Translations under genes and position numbers: made by a program
Shown: positions 9,025 to 18,000 of the stretch, in pieces
Position numbering within the stretch: position 1 is the first letter of the stretch
How the letters are laid out: the number at the start of each line of letters is the position of its first letter
Notes under the pieces: model-generated
Seen by the model: the letters and a program-made list of their open reading frames with translations, nothing else
The model's database searches: none
What the model was told of the DNA's origin: nothing
From: Methylovulum sp.
Lineage (GTDB): Bacteria; Pseudomonadota; Gammaproteobacteria; Methylococcales; Methylomonadaceae
Assembly: GCA_030653435.1 (NCBI GenBank)
Contig: JAURZI010000136.1
Span: 1 to 37,475 of the forward strand
Direction of reading: 5' to 3'
DNA: 37,475 nucleotides

Positions 9025-9356
9025 GGTGTTATCCCGTTAAGTGTTTTATACGTCAAAAATGCACGGATAGTTTACGCGGAAAAAACGTTGTCGTCGTTTC
9101 GAGAAAGCTATGGTTTTGCTTAGTCGACTAGACGTGCAATGATATCTGATTTTGGGGATGGGTTGCGTCGCGACGCTATTGTGAGGGTATAAGGGTATTG
9201 GGATGTTAACCCTAACCGGCTATTTATCGACACCGGGCAACAATCGGAGTTGCCCGAAGTGGGTGTTGCGCGGCGGGGCAGGGGTTTTATGTTCAGAGGC
9301 GTTGCCGCCGCATGACCTTAAGCCATGCGTTAATAATCATTTGGGTGTTAGGGCAG
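9025..9356. other. Intergenic region with a perfect 8-bp hairpin
   Basis: No gene is supported here. CGGGCAAC (9234-9241) and GTTGCCCG (9249-9256) form a perfect 8-bp stem with a seven-base loop. No T tract follows on either strand, so it is not an obvious terminator. Confidence 0.4.
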
Positions 9357-9446
9357 CTAAATGACCAGCATCACCAAAAAACTAAAAACGATAAATCCTA
9401 TAAAAAAATAAAAGATGTTGTGTTCATTGTCCGATCCGGTTTTCAT
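9357..9446 (-). CDS. 29-residue single-helix membrane protein
   Basis: Small open frame with start ATG 9446 and stop TAG 9357-9359. AGAGGGTGG lies about three bases before the ATG and fits a ribosome-binding site. The product has a polar N-terminus (MKTGSDNEHN) and one strongly hydrophobic helix (IFYFFIGFIVFSFLVMLVI), so it should sit in the inner membrane with its N-terminus exposed. It resembles the 34-residue protein encoded at 9742-9846 in size, layout and orientation. Proteins of this kind are often subunits or regulators of respiratory oxidases or transporters, but nothing nearby identifies the partner. The reading frame and Shine-Dalgarno are seen; expression is inferred. Confidence 0.5.
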   Translation of the reverse strand: MKTGSDNEHNIFYFFIGFIVFSFLVMLVI

Positions 9447-9626
9447 AACCCACCCTCTGTTTATATTAAAGCCCGATGCACAGGCATTGTGCTGTTTTTT
9501 TTAACTTATCAGCTAAATGGCAAAAGGCAAGGAGGCGCTAACACTCAGTTTGGATTTGCTAAGCATAAGGTCCAAACATCAATGATAGCCTGCACTTAAA
9601 TTGGGAGATTTTATTTAACCGAATAG

Positions 9627-9660
9627 CGCGGTTGACCAAGCTCTGGCTTGACCAACCGCG
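9627..9660. terminator. Hairpin between the two small membrane-protein genes
   Basis: CGCGGTTG (9627-9634) pairs with CAACCGCG (9653-9660), and an inner CAAG/CTTG pair extends the stem past a two-base internal loop. It lies downstream of the 34-residue gene on the minus strand, so it could end that transcript. The following minus-strand bases contain only a weak T-rich stretch. Confidence 0.4.
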
Positions 9661-9741
9661 TTTCAGAAGCTCCAGTTTCGAGCGTAAGGCTTGGGGAATT
9701 TCGTGTTATTCCGGCAATTCCGCATTGAGGGCTGATGCCGG

Positions 9742-9846
9742 TTATAAAACACCCCAAAAAATGATGTAAAAAACCGTAGCAACCACAATTAAGCCAAAAT
9801 AGCCATAAAACTTGATTTCATCAAAGTGTTTACGGGTCCGTTTCAT
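9742..9846 (-). CDS. 34-residue single-helix membrane protein
   Basis: Small open frame with ATG at 9846 and TAA at 9742-9744. A near-perfect Shine-Dalgarno, GAGGAGGTGAG, lies four bases before the ATG, which is the strongest reason to believe it is translated. The product has a basic, charged N-terminus (MKRTRKHFDEIKF) and one hydrophobic helix (YFGLIVVATVFYIIFWGVL) running to the C-terminus. The positive N-terminus predicts an N-in orientation. Its partner is unknown. It resembles short subunits of terminal oxidases (CydX/CcoQ-like) only in general build. It lies about 300 bp upstream, in the direction of transcription, of a second tiny membrane-protein gene. Confidence 0.65.
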   Translation of the reverse strand: MKRTRKHFDEIKFYGYFGLIVVATVFYIIFWGVL

Positions 9847-9931
9847 TATACTCACCTCCTCAAAATGCTATACGTTCAACAAGCATGCGGGGCGATTAAT
9901 TTCTAAACCCCGATACCTGTTGAAAGCCGCT

Positions 9932-10192
9932 TCAGGAGGCTGATTTTTCTTCAATAACAGCCTCCGCTTCGCTAATGGTTTGCTTTTTATCGGTCAAGTC
10001 AGTATTGCCGTCGAGCAAGAGCTGCGTTAGCGCGTTTATTTTTTCTGCATTAATTCGTTTGGCTTTGTATTCTGCTTTCAATAGCTTAACGAAAGGGAAC
10101 AGTGCATCGTTGATTTTTATCGTCGGTTGCGGTGGTTTTTTCTGTCCCGGTGGTAATGCTTTACGCCCACGCTTTTCTTTTTTCTTGGTCAT
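9932..10192 (-). CDS. Small basic hypothetical protein
   Basis: Protein of 86 residues with no recognised family. The first 25 residues are very basic and proline-rich (KKKEKRGRKALPPGQKKPPQP). A predicted helical region follows (NDALFPFVKLLKAEYKAKRINAEKINALTQLLL) and then an acidic C-terminus (ISEAEAVIEE). The basic N-terminus could bind nucleic acid. The start is the ATG at 10192; the ribosome-binding site is weak. It lies between the 34-residue membrane-protein gene and glcD, all on the minus strand, with about 85 and 148 bp gaps, so it is probably a separate unit. Confidence 0.55.
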   Translation of the reverse strand: MTKKKEKRGRKALPPGQKKPPQPTIKINDALFPFVKLLKAEYKAKRINAEKINALTQLLLDGNTDLTDKKQTISEAEAVIEEKSAS

Positions 10193-10340
10193 GGCTTAAC
10201 CATTTATTAAAAAGTAACCTAATTATATCGTTTTTGTCGGACTTGGCAATTATTTTAAAGGTAACTTTTAAATAATGCCTACTGCGTATCGTTTTTATCC
10301 GTTGCGGATAGCGGCACAATGGGCTGGGTTGAAAAGCCCG

Positions 10341-11840
10341 TCAAAACCTGTCTATCCCAGGATGCGGCAATTGCCCGTGATGGACGTGCATCGCGCCAAA
10401 TTCGGCGCAGCGGCTTAACGTGGGTATGGCTTTGCCCGGATTGAGCAGGCCGCGCCCGTCAAAAGCGCGTTTGATCGCATGGAATTGCGTTAACTCCTGG
10501 GTGCTGAATTGCATGCACATGTGGTTGATTTTTTCGATACCGACACCGTGTTCGCCGGAAATCGTACCGCCGACGGCTATGCTCAGTTTCAGTATATCGC
10601 CGCCGAACTGCTCGGCTTTTTGCAGGTCGCCGGGCAGGTCGGCGTTATATAAAATCAGCGGATGCAAATTACCGTCACCGGCATGGAAAACATTGGCCAC
10701 CGCCAAACCATAGTGTTCGGACAATTCGGCGATACCTTTAAGGACGGTTGCCAGAAAGCGTCGGGGTATCGTACCGTCCATGCAGTAGTAATCCGGCGAC
10801 AGGCGTCCGATTGCCGGAAATGCGGCTTTACGGCCCGCCCACAAACGCTTTCTTTCCTGTTCGGATTTGGCGATGCTGATATGGCTTGCGCCGCTGCCCG
10901 CCAGTAACGCGACAGCCAATTCAAGTTCTTCGTCGACCTGTGCGGCGCTGCCGTCCAGCTCGCAGAGCAGTATCGCTTCGGCATCTTCAGGGTAGCCCGC
11001 ATGGATGAAGTCTTCGGCGGCTTTTATCGTGGCTTTGTCCATCATTTCGAGTCCGGCCGGTATTAAGCCTGCGGCGATGATCTCGGCAACGGCCAGCCCC
11101 GCTTGCTCTACATCATCGAAAGCCGCCAGCACCACCTGCACTTGTTCGGGTAGCGGCAACAGTTTTACCGTCACTGCCACGACTATGCCCAGCATGCCTT
11201 CCGAGCCGGTCATCAAGGCCAGCAAATCCAGTCCTGGGCCGTCCAGTCCGTGCGAGCCTATCGTGACCAGTTCCCCATCCATCGTGATGATGTCCAGTTG
11301 CAGTATATTATGTGTCGTCAACCCGTATTTAAGGCAGTGCACGCCGCCTGAGTTCTCGGCGACATTGCCGCCTATGGTGCAGGCGATTTGCGAGGAAGGG
11401 TCGGGCGCGTAATAAAGCCCGTGGCTGGCCGCTGCTTGTGAGATAGCGAGGTTACGCACGCCGGGCTCTACACGGGCTAAGCGATTGGCGCTGTCGATAT
11501 CCAGGATGCGGTTTAGCCGGACTAAACTCAGCAACACGCCGTTGTCCAGCGGTAACGCGCCGCCGGCCAGACCTGTGCCCGCGCCTCTGGCGACTATCGG
11601 CACGCCGTGCCGGTAACAGCAACGGACGCAGTGCTGGACTTGCGCCACGGTTGCAGGCAGGACGACCAGCCACGGTAAGCAGCGGTACGCCGATAAGCCA
11701 TCGCATTCATAAGGCCTTAAGGCTTCAGGCTCGGCGATGATCGCCGAATCCGGCAAACACGTTTTTAATTCATTGACCAGCACATGCAGGGCAACCTGAT
11801 GATGGATTCGTTCGGAATGGTGTGGTTGGGTGCTGGTCAT
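10341..11840 (-). CDS. glcD: Glycolate oxidase FAD-binding subunit GlcD
   Basis: Catalytic flavoprotein subunit (499 residues) of membrane-associated glycolate oxidase, which converts glycolate to glyoxylate and passes electrons through GlcF to the respiratory chain. The FAD-binding PCMH-type domain shows PIVARGAGTGLAGGALP (about 82-98), then the typical AENSGGVHCLKYGLTTHN and LMTGSEGMLGIV. The C-terminal FAD-linked oxidase domain ends with the conserved SGEHGVGIEK and NPGKAIP. Length fits the family (E. coli GlcD is 499). It is the last gene of the glc cluster here; a 222-bp gap with a REP-like palindrome separates it from glcF, so it may have its own promoter. D-lactate-type dehydrogenases share the fold, but the glcE/glcF neighbours favour glycolate. 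Confidence 0.92.
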   Translation of the reverse strand: MTSTQPHHSERIHHQVALHVLVNELKTCLPDSAIIAEPEALRPYECDGLSAYRCLPWLVVLPATVAQVQHCVRCCYRHGVPIVARGAGTGLAGGALPLDNGVLLSLVRLNRILDIDSANRLARVEPGVRNLAISQAAASHGLYYAPDPSSQIACTIGGNVAENSGGVHCLKYGLTTHNILQLDIITMDGELVTIGSHGLDGPGLDLLALMTGSEGMLGIVVAVTVKLLPLPEQVQVVLAAFDDVEQAGLAVAEIIAAGLIPAGLEMMDKATIKAAEDFIHAGYPEDAEAILLCELDGSAAQVDEELELAVALLAGSGASHISIAKSEQERKRLWAGRKAAFPAIGRLSPDYYCMDGTIPRRFLATVLKGIAELSEHYGLAVANVFHAGDGNLHPLILYNADLPGDLQKAEQFGGDILKLSIAVGGTISGEHGVGIEKINHMCMQFSTQELTQFHAIKRAFDGRGLLNPGKAIPTLSRCAEFGAMHVHHGQLPHPGIDRF

Positions 11841-11950
11841 GTTGGGCTGTCTGGTTTGTAGGAAAGATGGTGCTAGTGCAGCTCACGGAAAACCTGAAAA
11901 AACAATCTACTTCGCACAGTCACAATACGGTCTTTATAATTTTTCGTAGG

Positions 11951-12014
11951 GTACGCATCGCGTAGCTTTTACATTAATTTTTATCATCATTCTAAAAAGG
12001 TACGCGATGCGTAC
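11951..12014. repeat. REP-like inverted repeat between glcF and glcD
   Basis: GTACGCATCGCGTA (11951-11964) is the exact reverse complement of TACGCGATGCGTAC (12001-12014), with 36 AT-rich bases between. A near-identical half-site is at 8365-8378. The arrangement resembles paired REP units. In the glc transcript it would form a 14-bp hairpin that could reduce read-through into glcD or protect the upstream mRNA. Confidence 0.6.
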
Positions 12015-12062
12015 ACTAGATAAATAACCGAAAACTTAAGCGTTTATAGTTTAGATACCCAG

Positions 12063-13265
12063 CTAATCATGCAGCAATTCAATCCAGTGCACGACTTTCT
12101 GTTTGCTCGCCGATTGCAAATGGCTTAAACAACCGATATTGGCCGTGGCGATAATGTCCGCTTGCCCAGCCTCCAAGGCCTGTAATTTGTTATCCCGCAA
12201 GCGGGCGGCCATGTCTGTTTGCAATAAGGAATAGACGCCTGCGGAACCGCAGCAAAGATGCCCGTCCGCGACCGTGACCAGTTGGTAGCCGATAGTTTGC
12301 AGCAGAGTTTCCACGACGCCGGACAAACGCTGGCCATGTTGCAGCGTGCACGGCGCCTGGAAGGCGATTTTTCTGTGATCTGCGCTAAAGACGCGCAAAT
12401 CTTCTTGCATCAGCACTTCGCTAAGATCTTTGGTCAAGGCCGAAAATCGCCTGGCTTTTTCGGCATAATGCGGGTCGGCATGCAACAGTGTGCCGTAGTC
12501 TTTAGCCATCACGCCGCAAGCGCTGGCCGTCATGACAATGGCTTCAGCGCCTTGTTCAATATAAGGCTGGCAGGCGTCGATATTTTTACGGGCCATAGCC
12601 AGCGCATGCGGGTGGTCAGCCAGATGGTAATGGAGTGCGCCGCAGCAGCCGCTGCCGCCTACCGGCAGCAAGGCAATGCCGAGTTTGTCCAGGACACGGG
12701 CGCTGGCGGCATCTATTTGAGGCGCCAGCGTGGCTTGCACGCAGCCGGACAAGACCAGCATTTTTCTGCTGTGCGTTGCTTTGGGCCAGGCCAGCTCCGC
12801 TGGTTTGGGCGGTATTTTTTGTTTTAAGGGTGCAGGCAGCAGCGGCTTGACTAATCTGGCGACTGCCAGCAATGCGCTAAATCGTCGCCGGTAAGGAAAA
12901 ATACGGGTTATCAGGCCGCGCAGCAGACGCTCCGGGAGTTTGCGGCCGACTTGCCCATCAATAATCGGTCGGCTGATGTCCAGCAAGCGCCCGTACTGGA
13001 CGCCTGACGGGCAAGCCGTTTCGCAGGCCCTGCAGGTCAGGCAATGGTCCAGATGTTGTTGGGTCGTCCGGGTAACGGTTTGGCCTTCCAAGGCTTGCTT
13101 CATCAGGTAGATACGGCCCCGTGGGCCATCCAGCTCATTGCCTTGCTCCAGGTAAGTCGGGCAAGCCGCATTGCAAAAGCCGCAATGGACGCAAGCGCGC
13201 AGTATGCCTAGCAATTCGTCGCGTTCGGGGGTGGCGTTGATAACATCGGTAAGCTGGGTCTGCAT
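12063..13265 (-). CDS. glcF: Glycolate oxidase iron-sulfur subunit GlcF
   Basis: Electron-transfer subunit of 400 residues. Two [4Fe-4S] ferredoxin motifs are near the N-terminus: CVHCGFCNAACP (C25, C28, C31, C35) and CLTCRACETACP. Two CCG domains follow, with GGSGCCGALHYH and a second HLCCGSAGVYS, which in this family bind further cofactor and contact the quinone side. Its ATG overlaps the glcE stop by one base (TAATG), so the two are translationally coupled. It takes electrons from the GlcD/GlcE flavins to the membrane. Length matches the family (about 400). Confidence 0.92.
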   Translation of the reverse strand: MQTQLTDVINATPERDELLGILRACVHCGFCNAACPTYLEQGNELDGPRGRIYLMKQALEGQTVTRTTQQHLDHCLTCRACETACPSGVQYGRLLDISRPIIDGQVGRKLPERLLRGLITRIFPYRRRFSALLAVARLVKPLLPAPLKQKIPPKPAELAWPKATHSRKMLVLSGCVQATLAPQIDAASARVLDKLGIALLPVGGSGCCGALHYHLADHPHALAMARKNIDACQPYIEQGAEAIVMTASACGVMAKDYGTLLHADPHYAEKARRFSALTKDLSEVLMQEDLRVFSADHRKIAFQAPCTLQHGQRLSGVVETLLQTIGYQLVTVADGHLCCGSAGVYSLLQTDMAARLRDNKLQALEAGQADIIATANIGCLSHLQSASKQKVVHWIELLHD

Positions 13266-14326
13266 TACCAGTCCTGGTACATTCTGTTGGGGTTGAAAAT
13301 GCCGTCAGGGTCGAAGGCCTGTTTTACCGAACGGTTAAGCTGTTGCAGTTTACCGGTCAAGGGCTGGAAACAGTCGCCGGTACGGTCTTGCGCCCGAAAC
13401 TGCACGGCATGTCCGCGGGCTAGTCCGGCAGCGGCAAAAATCTTCAGGGCAGGGGCGTTGGATGTTAGCCAGCGCAATCCGCCGCCCCAGTCGAAAAGCC
13501 ATTCGCCAGGAACCGCCAGTTCAGGCGTTGCCGGCGGCACAGCCAGCCGCCATAGAGTGCTGTCGGTTTGGAAAAACGCATGGCGCTGTTCGTTGAGATC
13601 CTGCCAGAAATCGGCTGATCCAGGCGTATCGCCGCCGACTTTTTGCAGGGCTGCGCGGACGGCGGATTCATAGCCGGAAAATCTGGCATATAGCAATCGG
13701 CCATCATAACTCAAGCCGGATAGCGGCAGCGATTGCCTGGATAGTGTCGTCATTGCGCGGAGGGCGGCGCTAGCCGTCAATTCAAAACAGGTGCCGGCGG
13801 TAAGGTCAGGCTTGGGCAAGACTTTTATGGAAATATCCAACAAAAGCCCTAAACAGCCCATAGCGCCGACCATTAAGCGCGACACATCGTAACCGGCGAC
13901 GTTTTTCATCACTTCGCCGCCAAATGACAGCACTTCCGCCTTGCCGTTTATGATTTTGCAGCCAAGCACAACATCCCGCGCCGAGCCGGTAAAAGGCCGT
14001 CTCGGTCCCGATAAGCCGCAAGCGATGGCGCCGCCTAAGGTCGCCGTGTCGGCAAAATGCGGTGGCTCGAACGCGAGCATCTGCCGGTGTTCGGCCAGGG
14101 TCTGCTCTATGTCAGCCAGCTTAGTGCCTGCCCGTGCGGTCATGACCAGTTCGGAGGGATGGTAATTAATGATGCCTTGATGCTGGTTAAGCGATAAGGG
14201 CGCGCCGACCGCAGGCCTGCCGTAAAAAGCCTTGCTGCCGCCGCCGACAAGATTTAATGGTGTCCCTGAGTCCAGCGCAGCCTGTACCGCTTCCTGCAAA
14301 AACAGTGTCTGGTCGCGGCTGTCCAT
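13265..14326 (-). CDS. glcE: Glycolate oxidase FAD-binding subunit GlcE
   Basis: Second flavin subunit (353 residues) of glycolate oxidase. It keeps the PCMH-type FAD fold with LNLVGGGSKAFYG near the N-terminus, ATLGGAIACGLSGPRRPFTG and GGEVMKNVAGYDVSRLMVGA, which are diagnostic for GlcE. The C-terminus ends NPNRMYQDW, like other GlcE proteins. The start codon overlaps the stop of the CPBP protease gene (TAATG at 14324-14328), and its stop overlaps glcF in the same way, so three genes form one coupled unit. The order E-F-D differs from the glcDEF order of E. coli. Confidence 0.92.
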   Translation of the reverse strand: MDSRDQTLFLQEAVQAALDSGTPLNLVGGGSKAFYGRPAVGAPLSLNQHQGIINYHPSELVMTARAGTKLADIEQTLAEHRQMLAFEPPHFADTATLGGAIACGLSGPRRPFTGSARDVVLGCKIINGKAEVLSFGGEVMKNVAGYDVSRLMVGAMGCLGLLLDISIKVLPKPDLTAGTCFELTASAALRAMTTLSRQSLPLSGLSYDGRLLYARFSGYESAVRAALQKVGGDTPGSADFWQDLNEQRHAFFQTDSTLWRLAVPPATPELAVPGEWLFDWGGGLRWLTSNAPALKIFAAAGLARGHAVQFRAQDRTGDCFQPLTGKLQQLNRSVKQAFDPDGIFNPNRMYQDW

Positions 14327-14925
14327 TAGCTTGCCGTTGGCAGGCCGGCGCGGTAGGTACGCATCAGCGCAACAAAAGCGAGGAAATCATACAAACCGTG
14401 AATGATGATAGGTGTCAGCAAGTTTCTGTCGCCGCCGAAATCCATCGCCAGTCCCAGGTAAATGCCGACTACCGCCGCTAACACGGCATACATCGGCGTG
14501 ACGGTATGCACCAATCCGAAAATAAGGTTGCTGACCAGCAAGCCTGCGGTCGCCCCCCAAGCGGGTTCCAGCCACGGCTGGATAACCCCGCGGAACAACA
14601 GTTCTTCCGACAAACCGGCAATAGCGCCCAGCAACAGCAAATGCGGCCATTGGTATGCGCTTAGGTTAGGCCCTAATGTGTCCAGCAGAAATTTTCTGAT
14701 ACTGACTATAGACTCGTCCTGCATGTTTTGCATGGACAGAAACATCAGGAACAAGGGCACCGTGCCTAGCACGCCATAAACTATAGGCAGGATTGAGAAA
14801 TAGATATGTTGGAAAGGGTTGATATCGGCAATCCAGCCTAATAATACTGCGAGAATGATCAGTGATGCTTCGAAGTAACAGGCAGCCTTAAAAAAAGAAC
14901 CCGTTTGGAACGGTAAATTACGCAT
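14326..14925 (-). CDS. CPBP-family intramembrane metalloprotease
   Basis: Polytopic membrane protein of 199 residues. It shows the three signatures of the CPBP (CAAX protease and bacteriocin-processing, Abi) family: SEELLFRGVIQP (the EExxxR motif), FGLVH and IIHGLYDFLAF. These supply catalytic glutamates and metal-binding histidines inside the membrane. About five or six hydrophobic segments can be seen, the first at ASLIILAVLLGWIADI. It is the first gene of the unit leading into glcE, joined by a one-base overlap. A direct role in glycolate oxidation is not known; coupling may only reflect co-transcription. Substrate unknown. Confidence 0.85.
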   Translation of the reverse strand: MRNLPFQTGSFFKAACYFEASLIILAVLLGWIADINPFQHIYFSILPIVYGVLGTVPLFLMFLSMQNMQDESIVSIRKFLLDTLGPNLSAYQWPHLLLLGAIAGLSEELLFRGVIQPWLEPAWGATAGLLVSNLIFGLVHTVTPMYAVLAAVVGIYLGLAMDFGGDRNLLTPIIIHGLYDFLAFVALMRTYRAGLPTAS

Positions 14926-15018
14926 TATTAGCTATTGGGGGCTGTTGTAAAGCCGCTATTGTATTTTTTAAAAAATGGCTAGACCAGATATTTCCGTCCG
15001 GGAGCATTGGTTCCCCTA

Positions 15019-18000
15019 CTAACGGTATCTGATCTCTGCATCGGCGCTGGCGGACAAGCCCTTTAACCGTGCAATCAATTCATCCGCAGGATGTACCCGC
15101 CATTGATCCCCTAGCCTAAGACTGGCTTTTGCCTGTGCAGACGTGTACTGTAAGTCTATAGGGCAAGCGCCGCCTTTGAATGCTTGTAGTGTAAGGCCCA
15201 GTTTAACCATAAACGCACCGGCTTCCCGATCATTTTCTGCCACCGTCCAGCTGAGCTGTATTGATTTGGCAAACACCGACCTGGCTTGTTCGATGTCGTA
15301 TAATTTTTCCACCGTCAAACGCAGGGCATTGGTAAAGCTGTCTATAGCCAGCGCCCCTTCGGCGACCAGCAGTTTATCTTTAGCGAAAATATCCCGGTAC
15401 CTGTCGTAGACTTCACCAAAAACGGCACATTCAAGTCTGCCGGAACGATCGTCCAGCGTCGCGAAGCCCATCATTTTGCCGTTTTTGGTCTGGCGGGTAC
15501 GGACCTCTACGACCAGGCCGGCAACCCGCGCCGTCAGATTGCCGCGCGACCTTTCCACCGTTTCTTGCAAGGCCGCTATTTTGCCGTTGGTGAACTGTTT
15601 TAATTCCGGCTCGTATTGGTCTATCGGATGCCCGGACAAATACAAGCCCAGGATTGATTTTTCCGCATCCAGGCGTTCTTTTTCCGACCACGGTTCGACG
15701 ACGGTGGCGTAGGTTTCGGTATCATCAGCAATCGCATCGGTATTGACGGCTAGGCCAAACAAGTCGTTTTGCCCGGTTTGCGCCATTTTTCCATGTTGTT
15801 CAGCGACTTTTAACACGGTGGGCAGTTCTGCCAGATGGCTGGCGCGGCAAGGGTTGATTTCATCGAACGCACCGGCCTTGATTAAGGCTTCCAGTACGCG
15901 CCGGTTCACTTTTCTGGAATCGACGCGTTTGCACAAGTCATAAAGCCCTGCAAACGGCCCGTTGGCATTGCGCTCGCTGATTAACACATCTTCGATAGCC
16001 GCTTCGCCGACGCCTTTGATCGCGCCCAGGCCGTAAACGATATGATTGTCGCTGTTAACGGTAAATTTGTGTTCGGAAAGATTGATGTCGGGCGGGCGGA
16101 TTTCCAGCTTCATTTGTCGGCATTCTTCTATCAGTACGACGACTTTGTCGGTGTTGTCCATATCCGAAGACAGCACCGCCGCCATAAATGCGGCCGGATA
16201 ATGCGCTTTCAGCCATGCGGTTTGATAAGCGACCAGCGCATAAGCAGCGGAATGGCTTTTATTAAAACCATAACCGGCGAATTTTTCCATCAAATCAAAG
16301 ATATACGTGGCGATTTTTTCATCGACCTGATTGGCGACCGCACCGGAAGTGAATTTTTCCCGTTCCTTGGCCATTTCTTCAGGTTTCTTCTTGCCCATGG
16401 CGCGGCGTAGCATATCCGCACCGCCCAGCGTGTATTGCGCCAGTTCCCGCGCGATTTGCATAACCTGTTCCTGATACAGGATAACGCCGTTGGTCGGCTT
16501 CAATATCGGTTCCAGCAGCGGATGCGCGTATTCGGCTTTCGCGCCGTGTTTAACGTTGATGTAATCGTCAACCATGCCCGATTCCAGCGGCCCAGGCCTG
16601 AACAAGGCCACCAGGGCGATAATATCGTCGAAGCAATCGGGTTTGAGTTTTTTAATCAGCTCTTTCATGCCGCGCGATTCGAGCTGGAACACCGCAGTGG
16701 TCAGGCCTTTTTTCAGCAGTACATAGGCGTCGGCGTCATCCCTGGGGATGGTGGTTATATCGACCGGTGCTTCGCCAAGTCGCTGTTTTTTCAGGTTAAT
16801 GGTTTGCAAGGCCCAGTCGATGATCGTCAGCGTCCGCAAGCCTAAAAAGTCGAATTTGACCAGGCCGACCGCTTCCACATCATCTTTATCGAACTGCGTG
16901 ACCAGATTGCCGCCGCCTTCCTCGCAATAAAGCGGCGTAAAATCCGTCAGTTTGGTAGGCGATATAACAACACCGCCGGCATGTTTACCGGCATTCCTGA
17001 CCGTGCCTTCCAAAGACAAGGCCATGTCAATCAGGGTCTTGACTTCCTCCTCGGTGTCGTAAAGCTGTTTGAGGTCGGTGCTGTCTGTTAAAGCCTTGTT
17101 CAGGGTCATGCCGATTTCAAACGGTATCAGCTTGGCTAACCTATCGACAAAACCGTAAGAAAAGCCCAGCACGCGGCCGACATCGCGGATAACCGCCTTG
17201 GCTGCCATCGAGCCGTAAGTGATGATTTGCGCGACATGGTCGCGGCCGTAATGCTCGGCGACATAATGGATGACTTCATCGCGCCTATCCATGCAGAAGT
17301 CGATATCGAAATCCGGCATCGACACCCGTTCGGGGTTCAAAAAGCGCTCGAACAGCAAATCAAATTCGATGGGATCCAGGTCGGTTATTTTCAACGCATA
17401 GGCGACCAGCGAACCGGCGCCGGAGCCGCGGCCTGGGCCGACGGGAATCTGATGGTTTTTTGCCCATTGGATGAAATCGGCAACAATCATGAAATAGCCG
17501 GGAAAGCCCATGGCATTGATAACTTCCAGTTCGGTATCCAGACGCTGGTAGTACACCTTGCGGTTTTCTTCATCCGAACCGGCTCCGGTTGCCGGATAGT
17601 GTTGCAAGCGCTCAGCCAGGCCCTTCCTGGATTCAGCAGCCATAAGCTCGCCTAAGGTCATACCGGCCGGTACCGGGAAATCGGGCAAAAAGTTTTTCCC
17701 CAGGCTTAGCTCGATATTGCAACGCCGGGCGATTTCAACGGTATTTGCCAAGGCCTCTGGAATATCGGCAAAGAAGGCCTGCATGTCTTCACTGCTACGC
17801 AAATATTGCTGTTCGGTGTAGTCTTTAGGCCGTCGCGCGTCATCCAGTACCCGTCCCTGATTAATGCACACCCGCACCTCATGCGCGGCAAAATCTTCCT
17901 GGTGTATGAAGCGGACATCATTCGTCGCCACGACAGGCAAACCGGTTGCCAATGCCAGTTCAATAGCGGCGGCAATATAGCGTTCTTCGTCGGGTTTGCC

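Noticed and set aside
14963-14976. Palindrome ATTTTTTAAAAAAT between dnaE and the CPBP gene
   Set aside because: Low-complexity A/T run; no flanking GC stem, so neither a terminator nor an operator can be claimed.
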